A stretch of DNA of 16,206 bases, from NCBI RefSeq assembly GCF_943913055.1, contig NZ_CALTWS010000041.1, positions 1 through 16,206 of the forward strand. The letters are read 5' to 3'. Each line of letters begins with the position of its first letter. The first letter of the stretch is position 1. The translations under genes and the position numbers were made by a program. Origin of the DNA: an uncultured Brevundimonas sp. GTDB taxonomy: Bacteria; Pseudomonadota; Alphaproteobacteria; Caulobacterales; Caulobacteraceae. The notes under the pieces were generated by a model. That model searched no databases, was not told the origin of the DNA, and saw only the letters and a list, made by a program, of their open reading frames with translations. This document shows, one piece after another, positions 8,062 through 15,486 of the stretch.

Positions 8062-9075
8062 TCACAGCTGATGCTCGAACGGCCCCTCAAGGCCGGGCTC
8101 CAGACGCTCGCCGCTGAAGAGCCGGGCCACGCGTGCCCCCAGCAGATCGCCGGGGCCTTGCTGGAAACGCGGCGCGCCGAACCGTTCGATATTGTCCAGT
8201 TGCCGGGCCAGGGCATGCCGGTCCTGACGCACGACGGGATCGAGAAACAGGCGGATGGCCCGTTCCTTCAACCAGCCGGGCCCGCGCCCCTTGGGCGTCG
8301 TGAAACAGGCGAAGGGCATCAGGCTGGTCTCGGTGACCGGGGTAAAGAAGACGGTGACGCAAAGAGTCAGGCTCTTGGGACCCTCCCAGCGCGCCTGGAT
8401 GGTCGTGGGGCTGTGAAGGCGGGTGCGGCTGCGATCGCGCGGTGGCTCCAGCAGGCGCGACATCCAGCCCAGATCGGGCTGTGGCTGTTCGATAATGGAC
8501 TCGATCCAGTCCTCGCCGGAGGCGACGCTGAGCCGCACCGGCACCCGCCGGGTGCTGCGCCGGATAATGCCGTCGTGGATGAAGTTGGTGTGGAAGGGGT
8601 CCAGCACATTCTCCAGCGCGTCGAGCGCCCGCCCACGCCATACCCCCTGCGACCACCAGAAATGATCATGACCCTTCGCACCCCAGTCGGTCAGGTCGGG
8701 CAGGGGCGCGCTGGCGTCGCCATCGAGCCGGACCAGCACGGCCCCGTGGCGCTCCATGACGACCACCGGCGTGGCGGCCAGCCGCCCGTCCTGACCCTCG
8801 GCCAGAGCGCATCCCGGCACCTCGACGCAGGCCCCATCCGCGCCGAACCGCCAGCCGTGGTAGGGACACTGCAGAGCCCCATCAATCAGCCGCCCCTCCG
8901 ACAGCGGATAGTTGCGATGTGGACAGCGGTCGATCAGGACGCTGACCTTGGCCTCGGTGCGAAACAGCACTAGCGGCACCCCCGCCACGGTCCGGGCCAG
9001 AGGCCTGGCAGAGACCTCGCGCGAGAGGGCCGCCATCTGCCAGCTGGACTTCAGGCTCGCGGGAAGCGGGGTCAT
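8062..9075 (-). CDS. Rieske [2Fe-2S] non-heme iron oxygenase, terminal component
   Basis: A 337-residue oxygenase alpha-subunit-like protein. The N-terminal Rieske domain has CPH at 51-53 and CPYH at 70-73 (ligands C51, H53, C70, H73). The catalytic domain has the mononuclear iron motif ENVLDPFHTNFIH, giving D159 as the bridging residue and H162 and H167 as ligands; D285 in VRQDRHALARQ is the likely third ligand. It probably hydroxylates, demethylates or oxidatively cyclises the pathway product. No reductase or ferredoxin gene is nearby, so electrons must come from a generic partner. I place the start at the ATG at 9075, which overlaps the ATP-grasp stop as ATGA; a frame extending to 9117 would add 14 unconvincing residues. 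It is the last gene of the biosynthetic operon. Confidence 0.9.
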   Translation of the reverse strand: MTPLPASLKSSWQMAALSREVSARPLARTVAGVPLVLFRTEAKVSVLIDRCPHRNYPLSEGRLIDGALQCPYHGWRFGADGACVEVPGCALAEGQDGRLAATPVVVMERHGAVLVRLDGDASAPLPDLTDWGAKGHDHFWWSQGVWRGRALDALENVLDPFHTNFIHDGIIRRSTRRVPVRLSVASGEDWIESIIEQPQPDLGWMSRLLEPPRDRSRTRLHSPTTIQARWEGPKSLTLCVTVFFTPVTETSLMPFACFTTPKGRGPGWLKERAIRLFLDPVVRQDRHALARQLDNIERFGAPRFQQGPGDLLGARVARLFSGERLEPGLEGPFEHQL

Positions 9076-10244
9076 GGTCCCTCCCATAACGCAGGCGTCA
9101 GCGGCTGTCCGTTCCACTCGATGTCGGCGGTCATGGCCGAGGCCAGACCCTGGCCGGATGCGAGAGCCTTCAGGCCAAAGCCGGCGGCATCCAGCAGGGC
9201 ACCAAGCGGGGGTAGCGGATCACGCGGTGCCGCGAGGATATCGTGCGAACAGCGACGCTCCTCGCACCATCCCGCAAGTCGTCTCGTGCGCAGGGCGTCG
9301 GCCAGGCCGAAGGTGTCGAACATGATGCTGTTGCGCCACTTGCCGGGGCCAGGGTGGACGGTATCGCGGCCGAGCAGCGCCCGACCGAACGCGGCGCTGC
9401 GCCCGAACAGATGGACACCACTGGTCGCCCGCGGATTGCACTCGATCAGCCACGGCTGACCCGCCGCATCAACGATGGCGTCGCAAGCGAACTGACCCCT
9501 GCCGACGAACCGCGCCAAGGTTTCGGCCAGGGTGCGCAGGCGCTCGGACACCGCCTCCGCCAGTGGGATAAAAAGATAGGCCGCGCCGCCCCGCGTGCGC
9601 CAGTCGGAGCGATAGGCCGAAAAGGCTGTCAGTACGCCTTCGTAAGCAATGGCGTAGAAGCTGACTTCTTCGCCCTTCACCCAGGACTGCACGACCCAGG
9701 GGGTTTCCGGCGAGGGTCGCAGTCCCCCCAGCGCCGCCGCGTCGGGCTTTATCAGGGCTTGGCTACCAAATCGGGACCAGGCGGGTTTGACGACCACATC
9801 TTCATCCAAGGCTTCGTGCATCAGGCCGACGCTATCCGTGACGACGGTCGTGTTTGGCACGGTCAGCCTTAACTTATCGCACAGCGCGACGAACCGGCCC
9901 TTGTGATGCAGGGCGGCCAGGGTCTCGAACGGCGGGGCGATCAGCTTTTCGGACCAGCCGTCGGCCTCGGCGACAGCCACGAGGTGGAACACCTCCTCGC
10001 AGGTCGGGATGACGGCGATCGTGTCGACCTGGTCGATCAGGGTGCGGATGTCCCGGGCGAAGTCGGCCGGTCGGTGCACGGGCGAGGCATGACGATGGAC
10101 CGCTATCGGCGCATTCGACCTCCGCGCGATCCGGGCCGGAATGCAGTCGGCCATGTGAACCTCGAACCCCGCGGCCTTCAAGCTGCGGGCGATGTCGAGC
10201 GCGGCGGGGGCGCGGGCCCCGGTGACCAGAACGCGCTCAGCCAT
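9072..10244 (-). CDS. ATP-grasp carboxylate ligase
   Basis: A 390-residue ATP-grasp enzyme, similar in layout to the carbamoyl-phosphate synthase and carboxylate-amine ligase group. A Rossmann-like N-terminal domain begins VLVTGARAPAALDIARSL. The ATP-binding lysine is K153 in VVVKPAWSRFGS, and the hinge segment VVQSWVKGEEVSFYA spans 184-198. The metal-binding residues D255 (FACDAIVD), E268 and N270 (LIECNPRATSG) are all present. It should form an acyl-phosphate and pass it to an amine, thiol or other nucleophile; the substrates are unknown. I use the ATG at 10244, eight nucleotides into the end of the preceding gene. A frame open to 10367 would add 41 low-complexity residues that lie inside that gene. 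Confidence 0.88.
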   Translation of the reverse strand: MAERVLVTGARAPAALDIARSLKAAGFEVHMADCIPARIARRSNAPIAVHRHASPVHRPADFARDIRTLIDQVDTIAVIPTCEEVFHLVAVAEADGWSEKLIAPPFETLAALHHKGRFVALCDKLRLTVPNTTVVTDSVGLMHEALDEDVVVKPAWSRFGSQALIKPDAAALGGLRPSPETPWVVQSWVKGEEVSFYAIAYEGVLTAFSAYRSDWRTRGGAAYLFIPLAEAVSERLRTLAETLARFVGRGQFACDAIVDAAGQPWLIECNPRATSGVHLFGRSAAFGRALLGRDTVHPGPGKWRNSIMFDTFGLADALRTRRLAGWCEERRCSHDILAAPRDPLPPLGALLDAAGFGLKALASGQGLASAMTADIEWNGQPLTPALWEGP

Positions 10245-11499
10245 GGGACCACCGGACGCGGCGGCGCTTGATACCGTGAACAGGGGCTTGAGGCGGGGCG
10301 GTGACGGGCAGGTCGAGGTTGTGCGCGGCCAGGAGTTGAGTGATGGCCGCGGCGGCCGCATCTGCATGCGAACCCGCCGCCTCGACTATGACACCTTCAG
10401 GATTTGCCGTGGCGCGCCAATCGATGTCTGGCTCAACCGCCGCGCTGATCGTGGTTTCCACCACACGAGGCGGAATGACCACACCGGGCCAGCGCCACAC
10501 ATCTTCCAGCCGTCCCTCAACCGGATGGATGGCCGTCAGCGGCGACCCGCAAACGCAGCGACCCTCCAGCGGTTGCAACAGGTCGCCCAGCCGCACCCGA
10601 ATCATCGGCTGGCTGGTGCGGCGCAGGTCGGTGACGACAGGCACGAACCGGTCCGTGCCCGGCACCGGCTCGCGCTCGATGATGAGCACATCCTCGTTCA
10701 GGTGCAGTGTGCCGTGACGACAGGGTGCGGCGATGAAACCTTCGGTGGCCTGATACAGCGGGTCCGCACGCGTCCCCAGAACCGACCCGACCCACGCACG
10801 CTCGGCCTCACCCATAGGTTCGGCTCCATAGAACAGACGGCGCAAAGACCAAGCCCGATCATTGGACTGGGTTCGGCGGACAAAGTCGGCCAGCACATGA
10901 GGCGGGGCGATCAGGATGTCGGGGCGAAAGGTTTGCAGACGGTCGAACCGGGCGGTGGGATCTTCGCCCAGACCCACGAAAAGAAAGCGGATACGGCCCG
11001 TCTTGCCCGCGTCCTGATACAGGCGGTTGTTTGCGCGCAGGCACAGGGCGATGCGCAGGGGCCTGATCAGATCACGCACCGGCAGCAGCCGCGCCAAAAG
11101 GTGGCCCAGGTATGCGGCACGCTCGGCTTCGCTGTTCAGGAAAAGGCCGGGCGTTACGGACGACCCCGTGGAGAACCCCGCCGCTACGCCGGGCGCGACC
11201 AGGCCATCGCCACCTATTTCAGCATTGCGGGCGGCGGCTTCGGCCTGTTCCTGCGTCAGGCCGAGTGTGTTCCAGTCTGCGAAGCCAGCGCGCAGATCGC
11301 GCGGGTCCATGACCGGGAACTGGTCCAGCGGCAGGCCCGCCAGGTGAGCGACAGCAGGCGTTGCAGCGATCACGGGCTGCATGCGTCGCCACAGCCGCGC
11401 TTGTCGCGCTTCCACATCTCGACGGCTGCGCAGCCTCAGCGTTGACCAACGCGCGTCCAGCCACGCGGCGGCCAGTGCGCAACGGTCAGGCCGGTCCAT
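10237..11499 (-). CDS. PaaK/CapK-like adenylate-forming enzyme (F390 synthetase-related)
   Basis: A 420-residue member of the acyl-adenylate superfamily, in the PaaK/CapK branch. The phosphate-binding loop is GFSTGSSVTPG at about 108-118, the YQATEG motif at 249-254, and the conserved hinge region includes RLGD at 303-306 and EGRLED at 328-333. C315 and C317 (CVCGS) recall the cysteine pair of PaaK-type enzymes. K411 in GIKRRRVRW may be the C-terminal catalytic lysine. It probably activates a carboxylate as an AMP ester; whether the product is a thioester, a beta-lactone or an amide is open. The ATG at 11499 overlaps the MBL gene by 14 nt; an upstream ATG at 11529 is less likely. The olefin pathway has an AMP-dependent enzyme (OleC) at the comparable place, but from a different subfamily. 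Confidence 0.85.
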   Translation of the reverse strand: MDRPDRCALAAAWLDARWSTLRLRSRRDVEARQARLWRRMQPVIAATPAVAHLAGLPLDQFPVMDPRDLRAGFADWNTLGLTQEQAEAAARNAEIGGDGLVAPGVAAGFSTGSSVTPGLFLNSEAERAAYLGHLLARLLPVRDLIRPLRIALCLRANNRLYQDAGKTGRIRFLFVGLGEDPTARFDRLQTFRPDILIAPPHVLADFVRRTQSNDRAWSLRRLFYGAEPMGEAERAWVGSVLGTRADPLYQATEGFIAAPCRHGTLHLNEDVLIIEREPVPGTDRFVPVVTDLRRTSQPMIRVRLGDLLQPLEGRCVCGSPLTAIHPVEGRLEDVWRWPGVVIPPRVVETTISAAVEPDIDWRATANPEGVIVEAAGSHADAAAAAITQLLAAHNLDLPVTAPPQAPVHGIKRRRVRWSHG

Positions 11500-12334
11500 G
11501 GCCGCCGCTCTCGTGGGCGACCTCGCCACAGTGCGAGGGGGTGACGGCGATTTCGGAATTACGATGCCACAGCCGGTGCAGATCGTGCAGGGTTCGGCGA
11601 CAGGCCTCGGTGTCGCCCAGCAGGTCAGTGGTCAGCCTGGGAGGCGGCGCATCGTCCCGCACGGCCCCGCTGGACCAGGCCGCATCGCCGATCAGGAATC
11701 GCATCCGGCCGTCGTCCTGTCGCACCAGCAGGCCCCAATGACCGGGACAGTGACCAGGCAGGGGCACGGCGATCAAGGAGCCGTCGCCCAGCAGATCCGC
11801 GCCCGTCTCGAACGGGGCCATATCGGCAGCCAGAGCGACGCGCGGCCGATCCTCGAACCAGACGGCGCGCTCCACCAGATCGGCCGGGGCCAGGGCGCTG
11901 AGCACACCCTTGCGCACCCGCGACAGGCGGTTGCCCTGAACCAACTGCGCCGCTCCGGCACGGGCGCAATAGATCTTGGCCCTGGGAAAACGATGCAGCC
12001 CCGCGACATGGTCGCCGTGGAAGTGGGAAATAACGATGGCGGTGACGTCTTCGGGCTGGATGCCAAAGCGCGGCAGCTGCTCGGCCACGGCCTCGTCGGG
12101 GCGGAACTCGACCGGCGTCGTCCAGCGATAGAGGCGCTCGGGAAACGCTTCTGTTGCCGCAAAGAAGGCTGGGTCGTAGCCGGTATCGAACAGGATCGGC
12201 CCGGCGTCAGGATGCAGGATCAGGGCGACCAGGGCCGGAAACTCCACACTGCGCCAGGATGTGCCTTCGCGGGTCATGGCCTCCGGATGCCGACACGCCC
12301 CGGCCCTCAGGATGTGAACGCGGCAGGCCTTCAC
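11486..12334 (-). CDS. Metallo-beta-lactamase-fold hydrolase, AHL-lactonase-like
   Basis: A 282-residue MBL-fold hydrolase with a complete dinuclear metal site. HFHGDH at 104-109 supplies H104, H106, D108 and H109; H195 is in PGHCPGHWG, D217 in LIGDAAW and H268 in TPSHC. The layout and length fit the lactonase/glyoxalase-II-like group that includes N-acyl homoserine lactonases. In a biosynthetic operon the natural job would be hydrolysis of an acyl thioester or lactone, or editing of a stalled intermediate. Quorum quenching is an alternative that context does not support. The start is GTG at 12334, overlapping the reductase stop as GTGA. There is no signal peptide, so it is probably cytoplasmic. 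Confidence 0.9.
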   Translation of the reverse strand: MKACRVHILRAGACRHPEAMTREGTSWRSVEFPALVALILHPDAGPILFDTGYDPAFFAATEAFPERLYRWTTPVEFRPDEAVAEQLPRFGIQPEDVTAIVISHFHGDHVAGLHRFPRAKIYCARAGAAQLVQGNRLSRVRKGVLSALAPADLVERAVWFEDRPRVALAADMAPFETGADLLGDGSLIAVPLPGHCPGHWGLLVRQDDGRMRFLIGDAAWSSGAVRDDAPPPRLTTDLLGDTEACRRTLHDLHRLWHRNSEIAVTPSHCGEVAHESGGHGPA

Positions 12335-13317
12335 CGGGATGCCATGTCCGGCGCGATGGCCAGGGCCGTCTCGACCGCGTCATGCTGCGGCTCATAGCCC
12401 AGCAGGCCGCGCGCCTTGGTCAGGTCGAACGCCTGCGACCAGGCCAGGGTCGACAGGGTATAGGGTGTCAGGATGGGCTCGGGCCGACCCGGCAGGATGC
12501 GGCAGACAGCGTCCGAGACGATCGAAAGGGCCTGCCCAACCCACAGCGGCAAGGGCACGATTCTGACCGGCACACCGAGTCTGTCGCCCAGTCGTTTCAC
12601 CAGCACCGCAATCGGCAGCGGTCGTCCGCCGGAGATGTTGATGGCCTGGCCACCCGCCATCTCCCTGTGCCGGTCCGCCAGCATCAGGGCCCGGGCCCCG
12701 TCGCGCACGTCGGTCAGTTCGACCAGAGCCTCGCCCCGCCGGAATAGCGGGAACCGGACCTTGCGGACCAGCCGCAAGATGCGCGGCAAAAGAACGGTAT
12801 CGTGCGGTCCGATCAGAGCGCGCGGGCGGATGGCGACGGTGCGGAAACCGGGCCTGTCGGCGGCCAATACGATCTTTTCGGCCTCGCCCTTGGTGCGGGC
12901 ATAGGCATTCAGCGGGCGGTCGGGCCAGGGCGTGGCCTCGGTCAGGCCGGTCTGGTCACGCCACCGGGCATAGACGGAGGGCGAGGAGACGAAGACGAAA
13001 CTACCGACGCCTACGCTTTGCGATGCTGCCAGCAGCCGCCGCGTCGCCTCGACATTGGCCAGGTCGAATGCCTCATCCGGGCCCCAGGGGCTGGACAGCC
13101 CAGCCACGTGAAAGACGACGTCGCGCTCGGAACAGAGGGCTGCCAGATCTGTGTCGAGCAGATCGGCGGCGACCGTCTGCGCGCCCATGGCCGCCAGCCG
13201 GTTCAGGGCCGCAGGCTGACGCCCGGTGGCCCGTACGGCATAGCCCGCATTCAGCAGTGTCTGCACCAGGGCGATACCCAGCCCGCCCGTGGCGCCGGTG
13301 ACGAGCGCCCGTCTCAC
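12331..13317 (-). CDS. NAD(P)-dependent epimerase/dehydratase, OleD/3beta-HSD-like reductase
   Basis: A 328-residue extended short-chain dehydrogenase. The nucleotide-binding motif is GATGGLG at 8-14. The catalytic residues are a serine in VSSPSVY at 110-116 and the YxxxK pair Y139/K143 in NAYARTKGEAEK. The SSPSV block and the LNAYARTK stretch recall the 3-beta-hydroxysteroid dehydrogenase and OleD subgroup, where the substrate is a beta-keto acid or 3-keto steroid. Following a ketosynthase, reduction of its beta-keto product is the natural guess. The start is GTG at 13317, overlapping the ketosynthase stop as GTGA. A hydrophobic stretch at about 235-255 could help bind a lipophilic substrate. 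Confidence 0.9.
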   Translation of the reverse strand: MRRALVTGATGGLGIALVQTLLNAGYAVRATGRQPAALNRLAAMGAQTVAADLLDTDLAALCSERDVVFHVAGLSSPWGPDEAFDLANVEATRRLLAASQSVGVGSFVFVSSPSVYARWRDQTGLTEATPWPDRPLNAYARTKGEAEKIVLAADRPGFRTVAIRPRALIGPHDTVLLPRILRLVRKVRFPLFRRGEALVELTDVRDGARALMLADRHREMAGGQAINISGGRPLPIAVLVKRLGDRLGVPVRIVPLPLWVGQALSIVSDAVCRILPGRPEPILTPYTLSTLAWSQAFDLTKARGLLGYEPQHDAVETALAIAPDMASR

Positions 13318-14309
13318 GTGCGCAGGACCATGGCCGCCGCACTGATCCCCGCCGCAGTGCCGAGCATTAGGACGGTGCCGCCGGGCTGGATCAGGCCACG
13401 CACCCTGGCCTCGACCAGGGCTGTCGGCATGGAAGCTGCGATCTGGTTGCCGTGGGTGGCGAAGATGTCGACGACCCGCGCGGGATCGCCGCCCATCAAC
13501 CGCCGCACATGCTCGACACCCGGGGCGCTGGCCTGATGGCAGATGACCAGATCGACCGTCTCCCGCGTCAGCCTTGCTTCGCCCAGCACTTGGTCGATCA
13601 GGCGGGGCAGGGAGCGCGCCGCGGCCTTGAAGATACCGAAGGCGTCCATGTGAAATTTCGCGCCGTCGCTCAGGGCCTCCAGCCCGTGATCGATACGGAT
13701 GCGGGTGCCGCCGGACTTCAGCGTGGCCAGGTCCTTGCCCTCTCCATAGGTTTCGAAGGCGCGCGCCAGCAGGGCAGGGCCGGACGGATCATCGGTCGCC
13801 TCGACGCAGATCGCCGCCGCGCCGTCCCCGAAGATGGCAGCGGAGGCCGGCGTGTCCCAGTCCAGCCCGGCCGAGGCGATATCGCTGGCCACGATCAAGG
13901 CGCGTCGGAACCGCCCTGTGGCAAACCCCATGGCGGCGATGTCCAGCGCCGTCACGAAGGACAGGCAGGTCTGGTTGACGTCGAACGCCCAGATGCCGGA
14001 CTTGCCCAGACCGAGCGCCTGCTGAATCAGGATGGAGGTGCCGGGAATGGGCTGCTCCATGACCGCGCAGGCCCCGATCAGTACGTCGAACTCGCCCTCG
14101 CCCCAGCCCGCATCGGCCAGGGCACTCCGGGCGGCCTCGGTGCCCATCTTGGAGGTGGTTTCGTCGGGGCCTGCCACGCCACGGGCCGCGATCCCGAACT
14201 GGTCCTGCGTCCAGCCGGCGGGCTGGCCGAAAACGTCATCCAGCGCCTCGGACGGGCGTCGCTCGCGCGGGGCATAGACCCCATACCCCACGATATTCAT
14301 CGGCGTCAT
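13314..14309 (-). CDS. Beta-ketoacyl-ACP synthase III-type condensing enzyme
   Basis: A 331-residue thiolase-fold condensing enzyme with the full Cys-His-Asn triad of the FabH family: C115 in DVNQTCLSF, H258 in ICHQAS and N288 in THGNQIAAS. The C-terminal glycine-rich block LMLGTAAGISAAAM is also typical. It should carry out a decarboxylative or head-to-head Claisen condensation of acyl thioesters. The setting outside a fab cluster and beside an OleD-like reductase suggests a secondary pathway, not housekeeping FabH. The start is uncertain: GTG at 14315, ATG at 14309 and ATG at 14300 are all in frame and none has a strong ribosome binding site; I chose 14309. The 51-nt gap to the DUF5990 gene shows no clear promoter or terminator. 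It is the first gene of the biosynthetic operon. Confidence 0.92.
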   Translation of the reverse strand: MTPMNIVGYGVYAPRERRPSEALDDVFGQPAGWTQDQFGIAARGVAGPDETTSKMGTEAARSALADAGWGEGEFDVLIGACAVMEQPIPGTSILIQQALGLGKSGIWAFDVNQTCLSFVTALDIAAMGFATGRFRRALIVASDIASAGLDWDTPASAAIFGDGAAAICVEATDDPSGPALLARAFETYGEGKDLATLKSGGTRIRIDHGLEALSDGAKFHMDAFGIFKAAARSLPRLIDQVLGEARLTRETVDLVICHQASAPGVEHVRRLMGGDPARVVDIFATHGNQIAASMPTALVEARVRGLIQPGGTVLMLGTAAGISAAAMVLRT

Positions 14310-14360
14310 GGCCACAGGCTTACGCTGCGGCTTTGGCCCCGTCTATCGGCACCGACCTGT

Positions 14361-14774
14361 TCAGACCTGACGCCAGCCTTTGATCGGTTTAACGGTCGCG
14401 CAGGCCGGGGAGCCATCCTTGCCGCGCCCCGGCACGACCGCTTCCAGCACATGGCCCTCCCGTGCGAGGGTCAGCAGGTCGGCTTGAATGTCGTGCACAT
14501 CGATCTTGGTCCGACGGCTGAACACCCGTTCGTCGCCTCCCGCCTGACCACCGATGGCGATGTAGACGAAGCGACGCGTCGGCCCCTCCGTCCGCACGAA
14601 CGGCCCCAGCATCCGTCCGTCGTCCGACAGCCGGACGCGCACGTCGAAGGAAAGCGGACCCTCGCCTGCGATCACCGCATCGACCGGCGCATTCTTCTTG
14701 TCCTGCAAGCTGTAGTGCAGGCCCGCGACCGGATCGGCGATGGTCAGACGCAAAGTGATCGGCGTGTCGGCCAT
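14361..14774 (-). CDS. DUF5990 family protein
   Basis: A small soluble protein of 137 residues matching the DUF5990 family in memory: ITLRLTIADPVAGLHYSLQD near the N-terminus, then GPLSFDVRVRL, FVRTEGPTRRFVYIAIGGQ in the middle and ACATVKPIKGWR at the end. No catalytic motif or membrane segment is seen and the function is unknown. I chose the ATG at 14774, four nucleotides after the NUDIX stop; an in-frame ATG at 14786 would add four residues and overlap that stop. The close spacing implies cotranscription with the NUDIX gene and rnr. Confidence 0.8.
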   Translation of the reverse strand: MADTPITLRLTIADPVAGLHYSLQDKKNAPVDAVIAGEGPLSFDVRVRLSDDGRMLGPFVRTEGPTRRFVYIAIGGQAGGDERVFSRRTKIDVHDIQADLLTLAREGHVLEAVVPGRGKDGSPACATVKPIKGWRQV

Positions 14775-14778
14775 GGGC

Positions 14779-15486
14779 TTAATCATGATGCTCCACATGG
14801 TGCGTGCCGCGAACCATGCGTACGAAGGGCAGGGGACGGTCAGGCTGCGCCAGCCGTTCAGCCACTTCGCTCAGGACAAACCGCGTGATCGCGGGCAGGT
14901 CCAGCGCTTGCGCTTCTGACAACGGCGTCCAGGCGATCTCGTCCAGTTCGCCAGAGCCGGCCGTCGGCTCGGGATGCAGCAAAGCGTCGGCATCCGCCAT
15001 GAAGAAGCGGGCATCGAACCGCCGTGTCCGCCCCGGCGGCGTGATCGCGCGTGCGACATAGGACAGGGCCGCCAGATCGGGCAGGGCCCCGACTGCGCGA
15101 AACTCCCGCCACGGCCCGGCGACCGAGGCAACCGGCGCAGGCTCGGCCAGCATCAGGCCGGTTTCCTCGAACGTCTCGCGCACCGCCGTCAGGGCCAGGG
15201 CGCGGGCACGGCGGGTATTGCCTTCGCGGGCCAGGCGGGCGGCGTCCTGATGCGGCAGATCGGTGGCCGACGCTGCGGTGTAATCCGCTCGCTCAATCCG
15301 TCCACCGGGGAACACCCATTTCGACGCCATGAACACATGCCCCGGCGCACGACGTCCCATCAGCACTTCGGTCGATCCGGGTGTGCCTCGGGTGAGGATC
15401 AGGGTCGCAGCGTCCTTCGGACGCTGCTGCCCACCTGTGCGCGGCGCATCGGCCAGATCCTGAGCGGCGTCGAAAGGCTTGGTCAC
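14779..15486 (-). CDS. NUDIX hydrolase with an expanded Nudix box
   Basis: A 235-residue NUDIX pyrophosphohydrolase, expected to cleave a nucleoside diphosphate linked to another group. The substrate may be a CoA derivative or a nucleotide sugar. The Nudix box is split: FPGGRIE at 59-65 provides its first half and AVRETFEETGL at 101-111 its second half (R103, E104, E107, E108, G110). There are about 37 residues between E65 and R103, where the canonical motif has seven. Such an insertion is known in NUDT19-type members. The start is GTG at 15486, overlapping the rnr stop as GTGA. DUF5990 follows after 4 nt. Confidence 0.9.
   Translation of the reverse strand: MTKPFDAAQDLADAPRTGGQQRPKDAATLILTRGTPGSTEVLMGRRAPGHVFMASKWVFPGGRIERADYTAASATDLPHQDAARLAREGNTRRARALALTAVRETFEETGLMLAEPAPVASVAGPWREFRAVGALPDLAALSYVARAITPPGRTRRFDARFFMADADALLHPEPTAGSGELDEIAWTPLSEAQALDLPAITRFVLSEVAERLAQPDRPLPFVRMVRGTHHVEHHD

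Larger units (their letters stand above)
8062..14309 (-). other. Candidate biosynthetic operon (ketosynthase to Rieske oxygenase)
   Basis: Six genes overlap by 4, 4, 14, 8 and 4 nt in order: KAS III-type synthase, OleD-like reductase, metallo-hydrolase, adenylate-forming enzyme, ATP-grasp ligase, Rieske oxygenase. Every enzyme keeps its recognisable catalytic residues, so the set looks functional. The mix of condensation, keto reduction, two ATP-dependent carboxylate activations, hydrolysis and oxidation implies a dedicated small-molecule or lipid pathway. There is no acyl carrier protein, transporter or regulator in the unit. It resembles the OleABCD long-chain olefin pathway in two steps only (ketosynthase and reductase) and differs in the rest. 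The product cannot be read from the sequence. Confidence 0.6.

Noticed and set aside
10245..10367. N-terminal extension of the ATP-grasp protein by 41 residues
   Set aside because: The added residues are Pro/Ser/Arg-rich without family similarity and lie within the coding end of the preceding gene; the ATG at 10244 begins right at the Rossmann-like strand.
11486..12334. Quorum-quenching lactonase as the primary call
   Set aside because: The fold and metal site allow it, but overlaps with biosynthetic genes on both sides make a pathway hydrolase more likely.
13452..14888. A 478-codon plus-strand open frame spanning three minus-strand genes
   Set aside because: It crosses the ketosynthase, DUF5990 and NUDIX genes antisense; composition is typical of a GC-rich shadow.
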